In this document: one piece after another, positions 1-35,920 of the stretch
Position numbering within the stretch: position 1 is the first letter of the stretch
Layout of the letters: each line of letters starts with the position of its first letter
From: Amorphochlora amoebiformis
Lineage: Eukaryota > Cercozoa > Chlorarachniophyceae
Length of the DNA stretch: 64,000 bases
NCBI GenBank assembly: GCA_054601695.1
Contig: BAAHQB010000150.1
Location: 1-64,000, forward strand
Direction: 5' to 3'
Notes under the pieces: generated by a model
What the model was told of the DNA's origin: nothing
Databases searched by the model: none
What the model saw: only the letters and a program-made list of their open reading frames with translations
Translations under genes and position numbers: made by a program

Positions 1-2066
1 GATAAGGGTAAGGGGTAGGATTAAGATAAGGGTAAGGGTTAGGATTAAGATAAGGGTAAGGGTTAGGATTAAGATAAGAGTAAGGGTTAGGATTAAGATA
101 AGGGTAAGGGTTAGGATTAAGATAAGGGTAAGGGTTAGGATTAAGATAAGGGTAAGGGTAGGATTAAGATAAGAGTAAGGGTTAGGATTAAGATAAGGGT
201 AAGGGTTAGGATTAAGATAAGGGTAGGGTTAGGATTAAGATAAGGGTAAGGGTTAGGATTAAGATAAGGGTAAGGGTTAGGATTAGGATAAGAGTAAGGG
301 TTAGGATTAAGATAAGGGTAAGGGTTAGGATTAAGATAAGGGTAAGGGTTAGGATTAAGATAAGGGTAAGGGTTAGGATTAAGATAAGGGTAAGGGTAGG
401 ATTAAGAGTAGGGTAAGGGTTAGGATTAAGATAAGGGTAAGGGTTAGGATTAAGATAAGGGTAAGGGTTAGGATTAAGATAAGGGTAAGGGTTAGGATTA
501 AGATAAGGGTAAGGGTAGGATTAAGATAAGAGTAAGGGTTAGGATTAAGATAAGGGTAAGGGTTAGGATTAAGATAAGGGTAGGGTTAGGATTAAGATAA
601 GGGTAAGGGTTAGGATTAAGATAAGGGTAAGGGTTAGGATTAGGATAAGGGTAAGGGTTAGGATTAAGATAAGAGTAAGGGTTAGGATTAAGATAAGGGT
701 AAGGGTTAGGATTAAGATAAGGGTAAGGGTTAGGATTAAGATAAGGGTAAGGGTAGGATTAAGATAAGAGTAAGGGTTAGGATTAAGATAAGGGTAAGGG
801 TTAGGATTAAGATAAGGGTAAGGGTTAGGATTAAGATAAGGGTAAGGGTAGGATTAAGATAAGAGTAAGGGTTAGGATTAAGATAAGGGTAAGGGTTAGG
901 ATTAAGATAAGGGTAAGGGTTAGGATTAAGATAAGGGTAAGGGTTAGGATTAAGATAAGAGTAAGGGTTAGGATTAAGATAAGGGTAAGGGTTAGGATTA
1001 AGATAAGGGTAAGGGTTAGGATTAAGATAAGGGTAAGGGTTAGGATTAAGATAAGGGTAAGGGTTAGGATTAAGATAAGGGTAAGGGTTAGGATTAAGAT
1101 AAGGGTAAGGGTTAGGATTAGGATAAGGGTAAGGGTTAGGATTAAGATAAGAGTAAGGGGTAGGATTAAGATAAGAGTAAGGGGTAGGATTAAGATAAGG
1201 GTAAGGGTTAGGATTAAGATAAGGGTAAGGGTTAGGATTAAGATAAGGGTAAGGGTTAGGATTAAGATAAGGGTAAGGGTTAGGATTAAGATAAGGGTAA
1301 GGGTTAGGATTAAGATAAGGGTAAGGGTTAGGATTAAGATAAGGGTAAGGGTTAGGATTAAGATAAGGGTAAGGGTTAGGATTAAGATAAGGGTAAGGGT
1401 TAGGATTAAGATAAGGGTAAGGGTTAGGATTAAGATAAGGGTAAGGGTTAGGATTAAGATAAGGGTAAGGGTTAGGATTAAGATAAGGGTAAGGGTTAGG
1501 ATTAAGATAAGAGTAAGGGGTAGGATTAAGATAAGAGTAAGGGTAGGATTAAGATAAGGGTAAGGGTAGGATTAAGATAAGGGTAAGGGTTAGGATTAAG
1601 ATAAGAGTAAGGGTTAGGATTAAGATAAGGGTAAGGGTTAGGATTAAGATAAGGGTAAGGGTAGGATTAAGATAAGAGTAAGGGTAGGATTAAGATAAGA
1701 GTAAGGGTTAGGATTAAGATAAGGGTAAGGGTTAGGATTAAGATAAGGGTAAAGGTAGGATTAAGATAAGAGTAAGGGATTGGATTAAGATAAGAGTAAG
1801 GGTTAGGATTAAGATAAGGGTAAGGGTAGGATTAAGATAAGAGTAAGGGGTAGGATTAAGATAAGAGTAAGGGTTAGGATTAAGATAAGGGTAAGGGTTA
1901 GGATTAAGATAAGGGTAAGGGTTAGGATTAAGATAAGAGTAAGGGGTAGGATTAAGATAAGAGTAAGTGTTAGGATTAAGATAAGGGTAAGGGTTAGGAT
2001 TAAGATAAGGGTAAGGGTTAGGATTAAGATAAGGGTAAGGTTTGGGATAAGATAAGGATAAGAGTT
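1..2066. repeat. Degenerate telomere-like 24-bp satellite
   Basis: About 2 kb of a tandem repeat whose main unit is GATAAGGGTAAGGGTTAGGATTAA (24 bp, quoted in full as the consensus unit). Each unit contains one TTAGGG-like hexamer plus altered hexamers. Variants include GAGTAAGGG, a missing TAAGGG and a GATTAGGATAAG form. The fixed period and shared variants show amplification as a satellite, not addition by telomerase. It fits a subtelomeric or interstitial block; the window does not show a chromosome end. Confidence 0.9.
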
Positions 2067-2089
2067 GGGATGGAGACTATACACCTTTA

Positions 2090-2170
<81 letters not shown>

Positions 2171-2192
2171 TATACTTACATACTTAGTATAT

Positions 2193-2241
<49 letters not shown>

Positions 2242-2291
2242 GTATATGTTCCCCAAAAAAATGGCAAACTGTTACAGGAATCAAAATACAT

Positions 2292-2346
<55 letters not shown>

Positions 2347-2398
2347 ATACATATACACATATGTAAATCGATATAGCATATACATATATACATACACG

Positions 2399-2460
<62 letters not shown>

Positions 2461-2547
2461 ATATATATATGTAAATATATATATACATAAATAGTTAATT
2501 GAGTGTCCGTAATGCAGGATTCAGGTTAAAATAGGGAAGGGGCTTAC
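2067..2547. other. TA-microsatellite stretch, no gene seen
   Basis: Mostly (TA)n with TATG and CACACA interruptions. Two non-TA islands occur. Around 2249-2295 is a segment containing CCCCAAAAAAATGG, and 2495-2547 leads into the last supported exon of the minus-strand gene to the right. A 3'-terminal exon of that gene may lie here, but I could not find one with a stop in a consistent phase. Confidence 0.5.
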
Positions 2548-2603
2548 CAGCTGCACCATTTCAAACTTAGCCCCAGTCAAAGCTGTTAAGGGCACTCTGG
2601 GTG

Positions 2604-2641
<38 letters not shown>

Positions 2642-2741
2642 TATATAACATATATATATATATATATTTAGATATATACATATTCCCCAGTGAGCTGTTA
2701 AGGGCACTGGGGGATATTATATATGTATATATATATATATG

Positions 2742-2777
<36 letters not shown>

Positions 2778-2813
2778 CCCCAGTGAGAGCTGTTTAGGGC
2801 ACTCTGGGGATAT

Positions 2814-2865
<52 letters not shown>

Positions 2866-2901
2866 CCCCAGTGAGAGCTGTTTAGGGCACTCTGGGGATA
2901 T

Positions 2902-2950
<49 letters not shown>

Positions 2951-3541
2951 GTGTGTACATGTGTTGTAACATATATGTATTATCTACATACACATTTTAT
3001 TATAATTATATATATATATATATGTGTGTGTATAGAATTGGGATAGGATTGGGGTTTTAGGATTAGGGTTAGGGTTGGAGTAGAATTAGGGTTAGGGTTA
3101 GAGTAGAATTAGGGTCTGGGTTACAGTAGGGGCAAGAAGGGGGATCAACGGGTAGGGTTAGGTTAGGGTTAGTGTTCGGATCAGATTAGTCAGCATGTCT
3201 TAGTCCGAGGACCATTGAATCCTCCACATTTGTGGGCTAGGTTAGGGTTAGGGTTAGGGTTTGGGCTAGGGTTAGGAAGAGGGTTGTCAAGGTAGTATTG
3301 TGTTGAGACTAGGGTTAGGGTTAGGGTTAGGGAAGGGTTAGGGTTGAGTAGGATTAGGGTTATCAAGGGTAGGTGAAGGGTTAGGAATGAAGTTAGGGTT
3401 AGAGCTAGGGTTAGAGCTAGGGTTAGAATTAGGGTTAGGGTTTGTACGCTATTCCAAACATCTGAGGAATGATATAGGCTTTCTTCAGGTCCTGATATAT
3501 ATATATATATACATATATATATTTGTATATATATATATATG

Positions 3542-3608
<67 letters not shown>

Positions 3609-3823
3609 CACATACCACTCGGGGACCAACTGAATGTACGTTTGTATATATATACATATATGTATTATACATTATTTATTATATATTATATGTATATGTA
3701 TTATATATTATATATATATATGTATATAAATATATATATATATATATATATGTGTGTATATATATATATATACATTCTCAATAAATATTTTCATAATTTC
3801 CTCTACCATATATATTTATATAT

Positions 3824-3870
<47 letters not shown>

Positions 3871-4502
3871 ATACATACATATATATATATATATATATGT
3901 ATATGAATATACATACCTATATATATATATTTATATAAGAGAGAAAAAAAAGAGAATATGAGAGAGTGAGGGAGGAAAAGAGACAGGAGGAGAGACAAAA
4001 GAGGAAAGAGAGAGAGGAGGAAGAGAGAGAGAGAGAGAAGTAGAGAAATAGAGAGAGAGAAAGAGAGAGAGGGCGGGGGAATGAACGGAGAGAGAGAGGA
4101 GAAAGCGGATAGAGAGCCAAAAAAAAGAGAAAGCGGATAGAGAGCAAAAAAAAGAGTGTGTGAGAGAGCGAGAAAGAGAGAAAAAGAAAGAATAAGAGAG
4201 ATAGAGAGAGAGATAGAGAGAGAGTGAAAGAGAGAGAGAGAGAAAAAAAAAAGAGAGAGAGACAGAAAAGGGGAGAGAGAGAGGGGAGAAAAGAGAGAGA
4301 GAGCGGAGAAAAGAGAGAGGAATGAAAGAGGGGGACAGGTTTGAACGAGAGGGTTAGACAGAGAGAGCCCAAGAGAGGGTATGGATATGTATAAATATAT
4401 ATGTATGTTACATGTTACATCATAGTATGTATACAATATATATGTAAAATGTATTTTTACTATATGTACATATTTATGTATATACGTGTCTATATATATA
4501 TG

Positions 4503-4547
<45 letters not shown>

Positions 4548-4704
4548 ATATATAGTACATACCTCATCAAAGTAGAAGTTATAGTTCGCCCGAAAAGTAG
4601 CCGTAGACCAGGCCTTATAATATATATATATATATATAAATAAATAAATATCTAGATATATGTGTATATACATAATTATGTATGTAAAATATATACATAT
4701 AACA

Positions 4705-4739
<35 letters not shown>

Positions 4740-4956
4740 ATATATAGTTCGCCTGAAAAGCGACCGAAGCCCAAGCATGTAAATGTATACATATATATAT
4801 ATATATATATAATATGTACATATACATACATTTATATACATACATATATATATATATGTGTGTGTATATATATGTGTATATAATATGTACATATACATAT
4901 ATATATATATATATACATTATTCTCTATATAAATGTATGTAAATACACACATATAC

Positions 4957-5011
<55 letters not shown>

Positions 5012-5200
5012 GTAACTCCACATATTATATAGGTACATACACCTTAGCCCAATTCATAACGCTGTCATACAAGGTCCATGATATACAAAATAAAAAAATA
5101 CAAAGACATATAATTATACACACACAAAAATATATATTATATTATTATCATTTATAATATATACATATATGTTAACACACATACACATATATATACATAT

Positions 5201-5242
<42 letters not shown>

Positions 5243-5353
5243 GTATATTTATATATGTTTTTTTTTTTAAGTATACCCTAGTCCAAGCCACAACGCTGTC
5301 ATGCCAGGTCCACGAATCCATACTATACAAAAGACATACAATATATATACATG

Positions 5354-5399
<46 letters not shown>

Positions 5400-5612
5400 T
5401 ATATATACTTGTTTGTACATATCTAAGGATACAGTACACATCTTGCACATAAACACACATTATATATATATTCATATATATATATATATATATTTATATA
5501 TATGTATATATATATACATATATATATATGTATATACCCTGTAAGGTATATCCTTAGGCGACGCTGGGAGGGATACCAAATCGACCTGTGCAACAAATAG
5601 GATATCTATGAA

Positions 5613-5652
<40 letters not shown>

Positions 5653-5994
5653 TGTATGTACATATGTATGTTTAGAAATGTATAGTAGAAATATATACAT
5701 AGGTATATGTATATATATATATATATATATGTTTCTGCATAGATTTATTTGATATATATAACAGTTACATATGCCACAATTATAGCGATATCCACACAGA
5801 TATGTAAATACTTTTTGAACCCATGCAATTTAAAATTGAAACATGTAAATATATAGATGTATGTATATATGTATACGTGTATCTATTGTATATGTACACA
5901 CATACACACAGATATATGTACACACAAACATATATACAGATATATATATACATATATGTATATATATGTGTATATATATATATATATATAACAT

Positions 5995-6027
<33 letters not shown>

Positions 6028-6124
6028 ACACATATATCATTTTTCCCGAGCACGTACAACAAAAAATGAAAACACATATATTATATATTTATATACATAT
6101 ACATAAATGTAAATATACATATAT

Positions 6125-6162
<38 letters not shown>

Positions 6163-6525
6163 TATCATTTAAATATATGAATACAAATTTGAATAATATA
6201 TATATAACGTACCGGTGTAGGCACGTGAGGTCGTCAGGTTGTGGGTTTCCTGACATCCACCATACGCCGCGGAGGTTTCTATGGTACCATTCATATGCAT
6301 GTATGTGTATGTTTAGATTTATACATGAGAACAATATTTTATACATACATATATTACATATATATATATATATATGTATATATATATTTATATTATGTGT
6401 ATACATAATGTTCATATAGATCTATATATATATATATATTATACTATTCATATATACATATATATACATAATGTATGTATATCATGGTATGTATACATAT
6501 ATATTATGTATATGTAGTATATAAA

Positions 6526-6568
<43 letters not shown>

Positions 6569-6607
6569 TATACTACTTTCATACACTTACAGCACAAAAG
6601 GTATACA
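2548..6607 (-). CDS. g1: unrecognised Trp-rich protein, multi-exon, both ends unresolved
   Basis: Minus-strand exons read right to left: 6591-6607, 6213-6278, 5538-5585, 5277-5322 and 4563-4613. All five are bounded by AG/GT and their phases chain without a break. The protein includes [38 protein letters not shown] and [14 protein letters not shown], so it is unusually rich in Trp. A possible short exon at 3616-3629 (LVPEW) and a better one at 2548-2596 ([16 protein letters not shown]) follow. Joining 3616-3629 to 2548-2596 would create a stop, so the 3' structure is incomplete. No start or stop codon was found. I do not recognise the family. Introns hold TA arrays, a CT tract and a telomeric array. 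Several exons have partial copies nearby. Confidence 0.6.
2681..2904 (-). repeat. Three partial copies of the acceptor side of the g1 exon at 2548-2596
   Basis: At 2681-2716, 2774-2815 and 2862-2904 a segment with the core CCCCAGTGAGAGCTGTTTAGG recurs between TA runs. On the minus strand it matches the start of the exon at 2548-2596, where the same order of CCAGAGTGCCCT, AACAGCT and GGGGCTAA is seen. Relative to g1 the copies lie upstream of the intact exon. They carry its acceptor edge but not its donor. Confidence 0.75.
3036..3455 (+). repeat. Telomere-like TTAGGG array with one core element, in a g1 intron
   Basis: Irregular GGGTTAG repeats on the plus strand, so CCCTAA in the sense of g1. 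At about 3179-3232 it holds a reversed copy of the conserved core (CAGCATGTCTTAGTCCGAGG, then CATTGAATCCTCCACA). This is the most diverged copy seen and marks the left limit of the family in the window. Confidence 0.9.
3944..4376. repeat. Homopurine GA tract (CT in the sense of g1)
   Basis: About 430 bp of GAGAGA with A-runs and a tandem segment near 4100-4155 (AAAGCGGATAGAGAGC twice). On the g1 sense strand this is a pyrimidine tract inside an intron. Confidence 0.95.
4743..5082 (-). repeat. Two partial exon copies in g1 introns
   Basis: 5045-5082 resembles the 3' end of exon 5277-5322 with its donor: TGGACC, TATGACAGCGTTATG and GGGCTAAGGTGTATG against TGGACCTGGCATGACAGC and GGACTAGGGTATAC. 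It lies downstream of that exon on the minus strand. 4745-4785 resembles the 5' end of exon 4563-4613 (GCTTGGGCTTCGG against GCCTGGTCTACGG, both ending GGCGAACTATA) and lies upstream of it. These show the two polarities of copy seen throughout the window. Confidence 0.75.
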
Positions 6608-7643
6608 CTAGATATATATATATATATATAATATATATATATATAAATGAATATATATATATATATTATATATTGTACAATATATATTCACATATACATG
6701 TATACACACACAATATTGTTCATAAACACGTATATACACACAATATTTGTAAATACGCTCGGGTGTACAGATGAAAGAGAGTATATAAACATATATATAC
6801 ACATATAATACTCTCTCTCTCTCTCTCTCTATATATCTTATACATATATATATATATATATATATAATATATATATATATATATTATTGTTTTTAGAGTA
6901 GCAAAATAGGTAGCGACGGAGCTCAAGGAGTAGAAACATCATCCTAAGTATACTGGAACCCGCTAAGGATCGACCGAGATTCTGGAGATGAGACGGAGAT
7001 AAATCACATCCGGTAGTGCCGGGGTTGCGACGGATATCGTCACATCCGGTAGTATCCGGTACTACCGAATGATACACAGTGGTCATGGGGCTTCGAGGAG
7101 GCGTGACAATTGTGACATCACGTCATGTCCCACAGTCAACCCATAGTACCCACTTAAGTACCCTGTCGGAACACAGTCGACTTGCATCACCCATGCATGA
7201 AAATTTGGCTTTCATCTTTCAGAATCCGAAATCGGACTACCATTTGCTGGTACCAACGTCCATTCGCTTGGAGTACCAACGTCTGGACTACCGTTTACTG
7301 GACTACCGGATTCTGGACTACCGTTCACTGGACTACCGTTTACTAGACTACCGTATACCGATACCATCTATCGACTATTTCACTGCGCTAACAATATATA
7401 TTTAATTTATATAACTATATAAATATATATATATATATATACAAAAATGTAAATATAAATTTATATGTATATACTCGGGTATTGTGGTGGGAGGGAGCTT
7501 AAACGTGCTTGTAAATCGGTATACGTCTGTCTCCTTCATTTTCTATACATATTCTTGTATGTATTTGTGATGTGTGTGTGTATACGAATGTACACAATGT
7601 ATACATATATATTTATATATGTATATATATATATATATTTACA

Positions 7644-7720
<77 letters not shown>

Positions 7721-7751
7721 CTGTTTTATTTATATAATAGAAATTCGTATA

Positions 7752-7788
<37 letters not shown>

Positions 7789-7852
7789 CAAATACCGGAG
7801 CCCATGGAGTGATCCGAATGAGGAACTTGAAATAGCTTTTGGCTTGTTATAT

Positions 7853-7889
<37 letters not shown>

Positions 7890-7931
7890 ATATTTTACAA
7901 ATATATATAACTTATATATGTACACACACAC

Positions 7932-7974
<43 letters not shown>

Positions 7975-8035
7975 TAAATACAAATAAATGGATGGATGCA
8001 TATATTCAACTGTATATACACATAAAAAAATGTTA

Positions 8036-8096
<61 letters not shown>

Positions 8097-8253
8097 ATAT
8101 ATATATATATATATATCCGTATTTACACATAGGTTTATACACATGCATTATACGTGAATGTTCACGCACCTGCATTTTCTCCTCCAACCCACTCGATAAC
8201 CTACCAAATCAAAGAATCTTAAAAACCGTTCCGCGGCATGGATACGAAATATC
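6608..8253. other. Intergenic or unresolved region between g1 and MDP1
   Basis: TA arrays alternate with unique sequence. 6885-7400 is a unique block with the repeated motif CATCCGGTAGT (near 7008 and 7043), the inverted motif CCGGTACTACCG, and a 15-bp tandem repeat at 7269-7358. 7480-7545 and 7793-7852 are short non-TA islands. The second has CCAAAAGCTATTTCAAG on the minus strand and could be an exon of an unplaced gene. A g1 first exon may lie here, but none could be joined in phase. Confidence 0.5.
7269..7358 (+). repeat. 15-bp tandem repeat (CTGGACTACCGTTTA-like)
   Basis: About six head-to-tail copies of a 15-bp unit with the invariant core GGACTACCG. Because the period is a multiple of three, it reads as LDYR repeats in one plus-strand frame, but no splice or start context supports translation. 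Confidence 0.8.
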
Positions 8254-8454
8254 TCACGGGAGAACCGAAAGGAACCATACATAATCATTAACCCTACCCC
8301 GTCCCGCAAATATACCTTTGCTACTGCGAGAATCGGAATATGTCCCACCAAAAGAATCGGCAACCCTACTCGGAACCACATCAATGAAAGAGTCCCAAAT
8401 CTCCGGAGAATATTCTCTCTTCAAGAAGGTTTTCCGCGGCTCACTTGGAGAACT
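8254..8454 (-). CDS. Possible 3'-terminal exon of an unplaced minus-strand gene
   Basis: A 67-codon frame beginning after CGAAAG and ending in TGA. It has normal amino-acid variety (LKREYSPEIWDSFIDVVPSR, then VADSFGGTYSDSRSSK). A branch-point-like TACTAAC sits just upstream of the proposed acceptor, near 8463. A second minus-strand frame at 8455-8632 (DIKAALWEGGISFWLIGSYA) looks protein-like too, but no donor between the two gives a consistent phase. This could be a decayed gene or chance. Its place just upstream of MDP1 on the other strand would make the pair divergent. Confidence 0.3.
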   Translation of the reverse strand, partial: SSPSEPRKTFLKREYSPEIWDSFIDVVPSRVADSFGGTYSDSRSSKGIFAGRGRVNDYVWFLSVLP

Positions 8455-8718
8455 CTTTCGTTAGTATGTGTGGTGCGTACGAACCGATCAACCAGAACGA
8501 GATGCCCCCTTCCCAAAGTGCCGCCTTGATGTCCATATCTATCTGTTGAAGTAGTCGCGAGTCGGATTGTGACGGAGTGTGTGAAGGACGTGCGCCCAGA
8601 AATGAATTTCGAACAAATTTCACCCCCACCACTTAAGGATATAATTATAAATCTATAATATCTGCATATCTTTCTTGAGATACCTAGATTATGACATAAC
8701 CTTCTGTCACGATACGTA

Positions 8719-17753
<9,035 letters not shown>

Positions 17754-18811
17754 TTAACTGAGACAATTATCCAGACGATATTACGAGAATCTAATGACCA
17801 TAAGGGAACAATTCGAACGGTTTGAAACCTTGAACGTGCATCTGCGATATCGCTTGACAACTTAAATCGTGAATAAAATTAAATGTCAATTACATTTGCA
17901 ATTAACACTATTATTGTTTTTGGCAACATATTGGTATATCCAAAAAACTGCTGTGCACACAGAAGATGGTAATGGTTGAACTACTCATATACTTGAATCA
18001 TGATTTATTAATAATTATACTTCTAGACTTATAACAATGATTCATTCTAGTTATTACAGACAATATAAAAAATCAGTGGTATATTAGTTGTACTAATGAT
18101 TAATTCTCTCAGTTTACTAGGTTTACCGTGATCATATGACACCGATATATATAAATATATATGTAGTCACGGTACAAGTACTAAGAAGTAGATCTAGTAG
18201 ATGTTATTGCAGACAATATAAAAATCAGTGGTATATTAATACTAATGATTAATTAATTCATATGATATCGATATGTACAAATATATATATATATGTGTTG
18301 TAGTCACGGTACAAGTAGATGTTATAACGTATACAGACAATAATAATCAGTGGTACATATACGGTTTAGTACTAATGATTAACTATACTGTGGTCATATC
18401 AATAAGTACAAATATACACGTACAAGTACTAGAAGTAGATGTTATATATACAGACAATAAAAAATCAGCGGTATATTACTAGTATTAGTACTAATGATTA
18501 ATTAGTTAATTCTCTCAGTATCTAGAGTATACCGTGATCATACATATGATCCAGATGATATATACAAATATATATGTAGTCACGGTACAAGTAGATGTTC
18601 AACCATCGCAAAGATCTTGCATACCACATTTTTACACATCATATTGACACACATACTAGACATACCGCTATGACTCATATACTAGATATACACACATACC
18701 ACAAATAACCAGAATAAGACAATAAAGGCCGACAAATACATACACATATACATATAGCCGCTAATTAATACTACGCTTATCATATGAACTTGTGGCCCAA
18801 ATCGCTATCGA
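17754..18811. other. Intergenic region between convergent MDP1 and g2, with tandem repeats
   Basis: No exon found. From about 17930 to 18600 four to five diverged copies of a unit near 120 bp recur. Shared blocks are CAGACAATA(A)AAATCAGTGG, TTAGTACTAATGATTAA, ACCGTGATCATAT, and GTAGTCACGGTACAAGTA followed by GATGTT. Long (TA)n arrays are almost absent here, unlike the introns. 18600-18811 is unique AT-rich sequence. Confidence 0.75.
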
Positions 18812-19181
18812 TTACGAAAACCTAACCCTTCGGTTACTTTTCTTCCGCATCCCACCGGATCTAGAGGTCTTGCCGTTACGTCCGTTACGTCCGTTACGCG
18901 CGGATCGGTCACGTGATTGTCGGTTACCAGGGATATTCGAGTTTTTGTGTACTTTAATGGCGAAATCCTGCATGTGTATATGTATATAGAGATAAAATAC
19001 GTATGTATATTGGTATATTATATTTACTATATGTATATATATATATGTATGTATATATATATACATACATATATGTATATATACATATATATATGTATAT
19101 ATATATATATATATGTATACCATTCTATCCTTTCCCCAGCCCTTCGGAAGCAAGCTTGCCTTTGCTCCATACTAAAATATA

Positions 19182-19214
<33 letters not shown>

Positions 19215-19232
19215 GTATGTATATATATGTAC

Positions 19233-19314
<82 letters not shown>

Positions 19315-19348
19315 TATAAGTAAAAATAGAATATACACTTGTGGATAG

Positions 19349-19383
<35 letters not shown>

Positions 19384-19659
19384 TGTATATATATATACAT
19401 AAAAATTATATATATGTATATATTCATACATACAAGTATTACAATATTTCTGTATAGATATGTATATATATGTATTATATATAGATATATATGCATATAT
19501 ACAAGTATAGACTTAGGCGTTCCTCCCCCTCCGTTTATATATGAATATATAACTCTCTCTCTCTCTATATGTATATGTAAATATATATAAATATACATTG
19601 TATATATTTATTTATATATACATTAATATCTATGTGTATATATTATGTATATATATATA

Positions 19660-19700
<41 letters not shown>

Positions 19701-19756
19701 GAGTCATAAACTTAGTACAATATACATATATTCTTTGTCTCTATATGTATATAATC

Positions 19757-19798
<42 letters not shown>

Positions 19799-20003
19799 AT
19801 ATATGCAACATTTATACCTGATTTTGTGTCTCTGTTTCCCATAGGTCTCCGTTATCCACTGTAATACCCATATCACGTTCTGATAATATATATATATATA
19901 TATGTATATACACATATATATATGTATATATATATATACATACACATGCACATGTATATATACATATACATATATATATATATATATATTTGTATATATA
20001 TAC

Positions 20004-20065
<62 letters not shown>

Positions 20066-20553
20066 CGTACACCGTTTCAGACAATCGTTAACAACCGCCA
20101 ACCCTATCCATAACCCTAACCCTAACCCTAACCCTAACCCTAACCCTAACCCTAACCCTAACCCTAACCCTTACACATTTCTTCCCGCATACGACGCACA
20201 CGTACCCACAACACATCACAGACACTCAACACTCCCAACAACACGATCTGCTGTTATCCCAAACAGCACTATAGTCCCACTCTGTGGAGGAGTTAATGTT
20301 GGTCCTCGGACTCAGACATGCTGAATAATCTGATTCTAACCCTAACCCTAACCTATAGTCCCACCCAGTGGAGGAGTCAATGGTCCTAGGACTAAGACAT
20401 GCTGAATAATCTGATCCTAACCCTAACCCTAACCCTAACCCTCTTCGAAATTCGATTTCTCGAGTTAAGTTTACATATACCGTTACGAAATAGGGTGAGA
20501 CAACACTTTGTTCTGCAAAATACCGTCACTATCACACCTGAAAGGCCACACAT
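18812..20553 (-). CDS. g2: small basic protein, 113 residues, four exons
   Basis: Exons on the minus strand: 20481-20553, 19818-19879, 19121-19171 and 18812-18967. All phases match, with an ATG start, a TAA stop and 342 nt in total. The N-terminus ([18 protein letters not shown], then LTLFRN) is hydrophobic and basic without acids. It could be a targeting sequence. The middle has [16 protein letters not shown]. The C-terminal half is Arg/Asn/Gly-rich ([14 protein letters not shown], then [13 protein letters not shown]), as in many RNA-binding or ribosomal proteins. I do not recognise the family. The gene starts 95 bp after the stop of g3 on the same strand and converges with MDP1. The first intron holds a telomeric array. 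Confidence 0.7.
20101..20443 (+). repeat. CCCTAA array with two core elements, in g2 intron 1
   Basis: CCCTAA on the plus strand, so TTAGGG in the sense of g2, one of three intronic arrays in that orientation. Core copies lie at about 20243-20335 and 20353-20416. The first is complete: ACGATCTGCTGTTATCCC, AACAGCACTATAGTCCCAC, TGTGGAGGAG, GTCCTCGGACT and ATGCTGAATAATCTGA. Confidence 0.92.
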
Positions 20554-20648
20554 ATCGATATTTTTTTCTCTCTCTCTCGCTCTCTCTCTTTTTCTCTCTC
20601 GCTCTCTCTCTCTCTCTCTCGCTCTCTCTCTCTCTCTTTCTCTCTCTC
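20554..20648. repeat. CT tract filling the g3-g2 intergenic space
   Basis: About 80 bp of CTCTCT with occasional CG (20568-20650) lies between the stop of g3 at 20649 and the ATG of g2. On the sense strand it is GA-rich. No separate promoter motif is visible. It must hold either the g2 promoter or an intercistronic spacer. Confidence 0.7.
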
Positions 20649-25432
<4,784 letters not shown>

Positions 25433-26016
25433 CTATACACACATCTGAAGTTTTATTTACAATATTTCGGCTCACCCGAGGCCTCCCCACCCCCCAATAT
25501 GGCCAAAACGACGCTCAGAAACACCACGCTGCACCCATCCATGCCCATTCAAATATTTTCAAACTAGTCCCGGGATTATTCTGTAATATCGTAATATACC
25601 GGGGTTCGCCGGGGATTTTAATTAAAACCCGGAATCCCGGGGAATCCATTTATCTCTATGCCTTTCACCAACAATGCCCGGGATCTCGGGAATCCCTGTA
25701 TATTAGGTGACCTTTCGCATAGTCACTCTGAGTGGACACGTGTCGATGGCCGCGCTTCGGCCTCGGCATGCGCCGGGGGTGTTTGGATGGATTTGCGGGG
25801 TTTACTTCCTTTTGTCGAGTCATCCGAACGTTGCCCCAAGGGTATACGCACGCTGGGAATAGGGGATGTAAATTTCCAGGAACTTTCCCACCTTTTTTTC
25901 TCGTCATTTCGGAAAACTCTCCGAAGGAATTTTGCTCCTTTCACCTGTATACCGACACATACGGTGCACGTATGTGATCACATGCTCATGCGTAGTAATC
26001 TAACACATATGTTCTC
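25433..26016. other. Region between divergent g3 and g4; candidate g3 first exon
   Basis: Unique sequence without TA arrays, probably holding both promoters. On the minus strand, 25476-25548 runs from ATG to a GTGAGC donor and encodes a signal-peptide-like segment (CSVVFLSVVLAILGGGEAS). It would suit the membrane protein g3, but it ends in phase 1 while the next exon at 25396-25432 needs phase 0, so a link is missing. 25590-25700 is rich in CCCGGGAT and CCGGGGATT motifs. No TATA box can be singled out in so AT-rich a background. Confidence 0.4.

Positions 26017-35920
<9,904 letters not shown>

Noticed and set aside
1-2066. True chromosome end
   Set aside because: The repeats are degenerate with a fixed 24-bp period, and plain TTAGGG runs are missing. 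This is at most subtelomeric.
25476-25548. Signal-peptide exon as the firm start of g3
   Set aside because: It ends in phase 1 while the next g3 exon requires phase 0. Kept only as a candidate.
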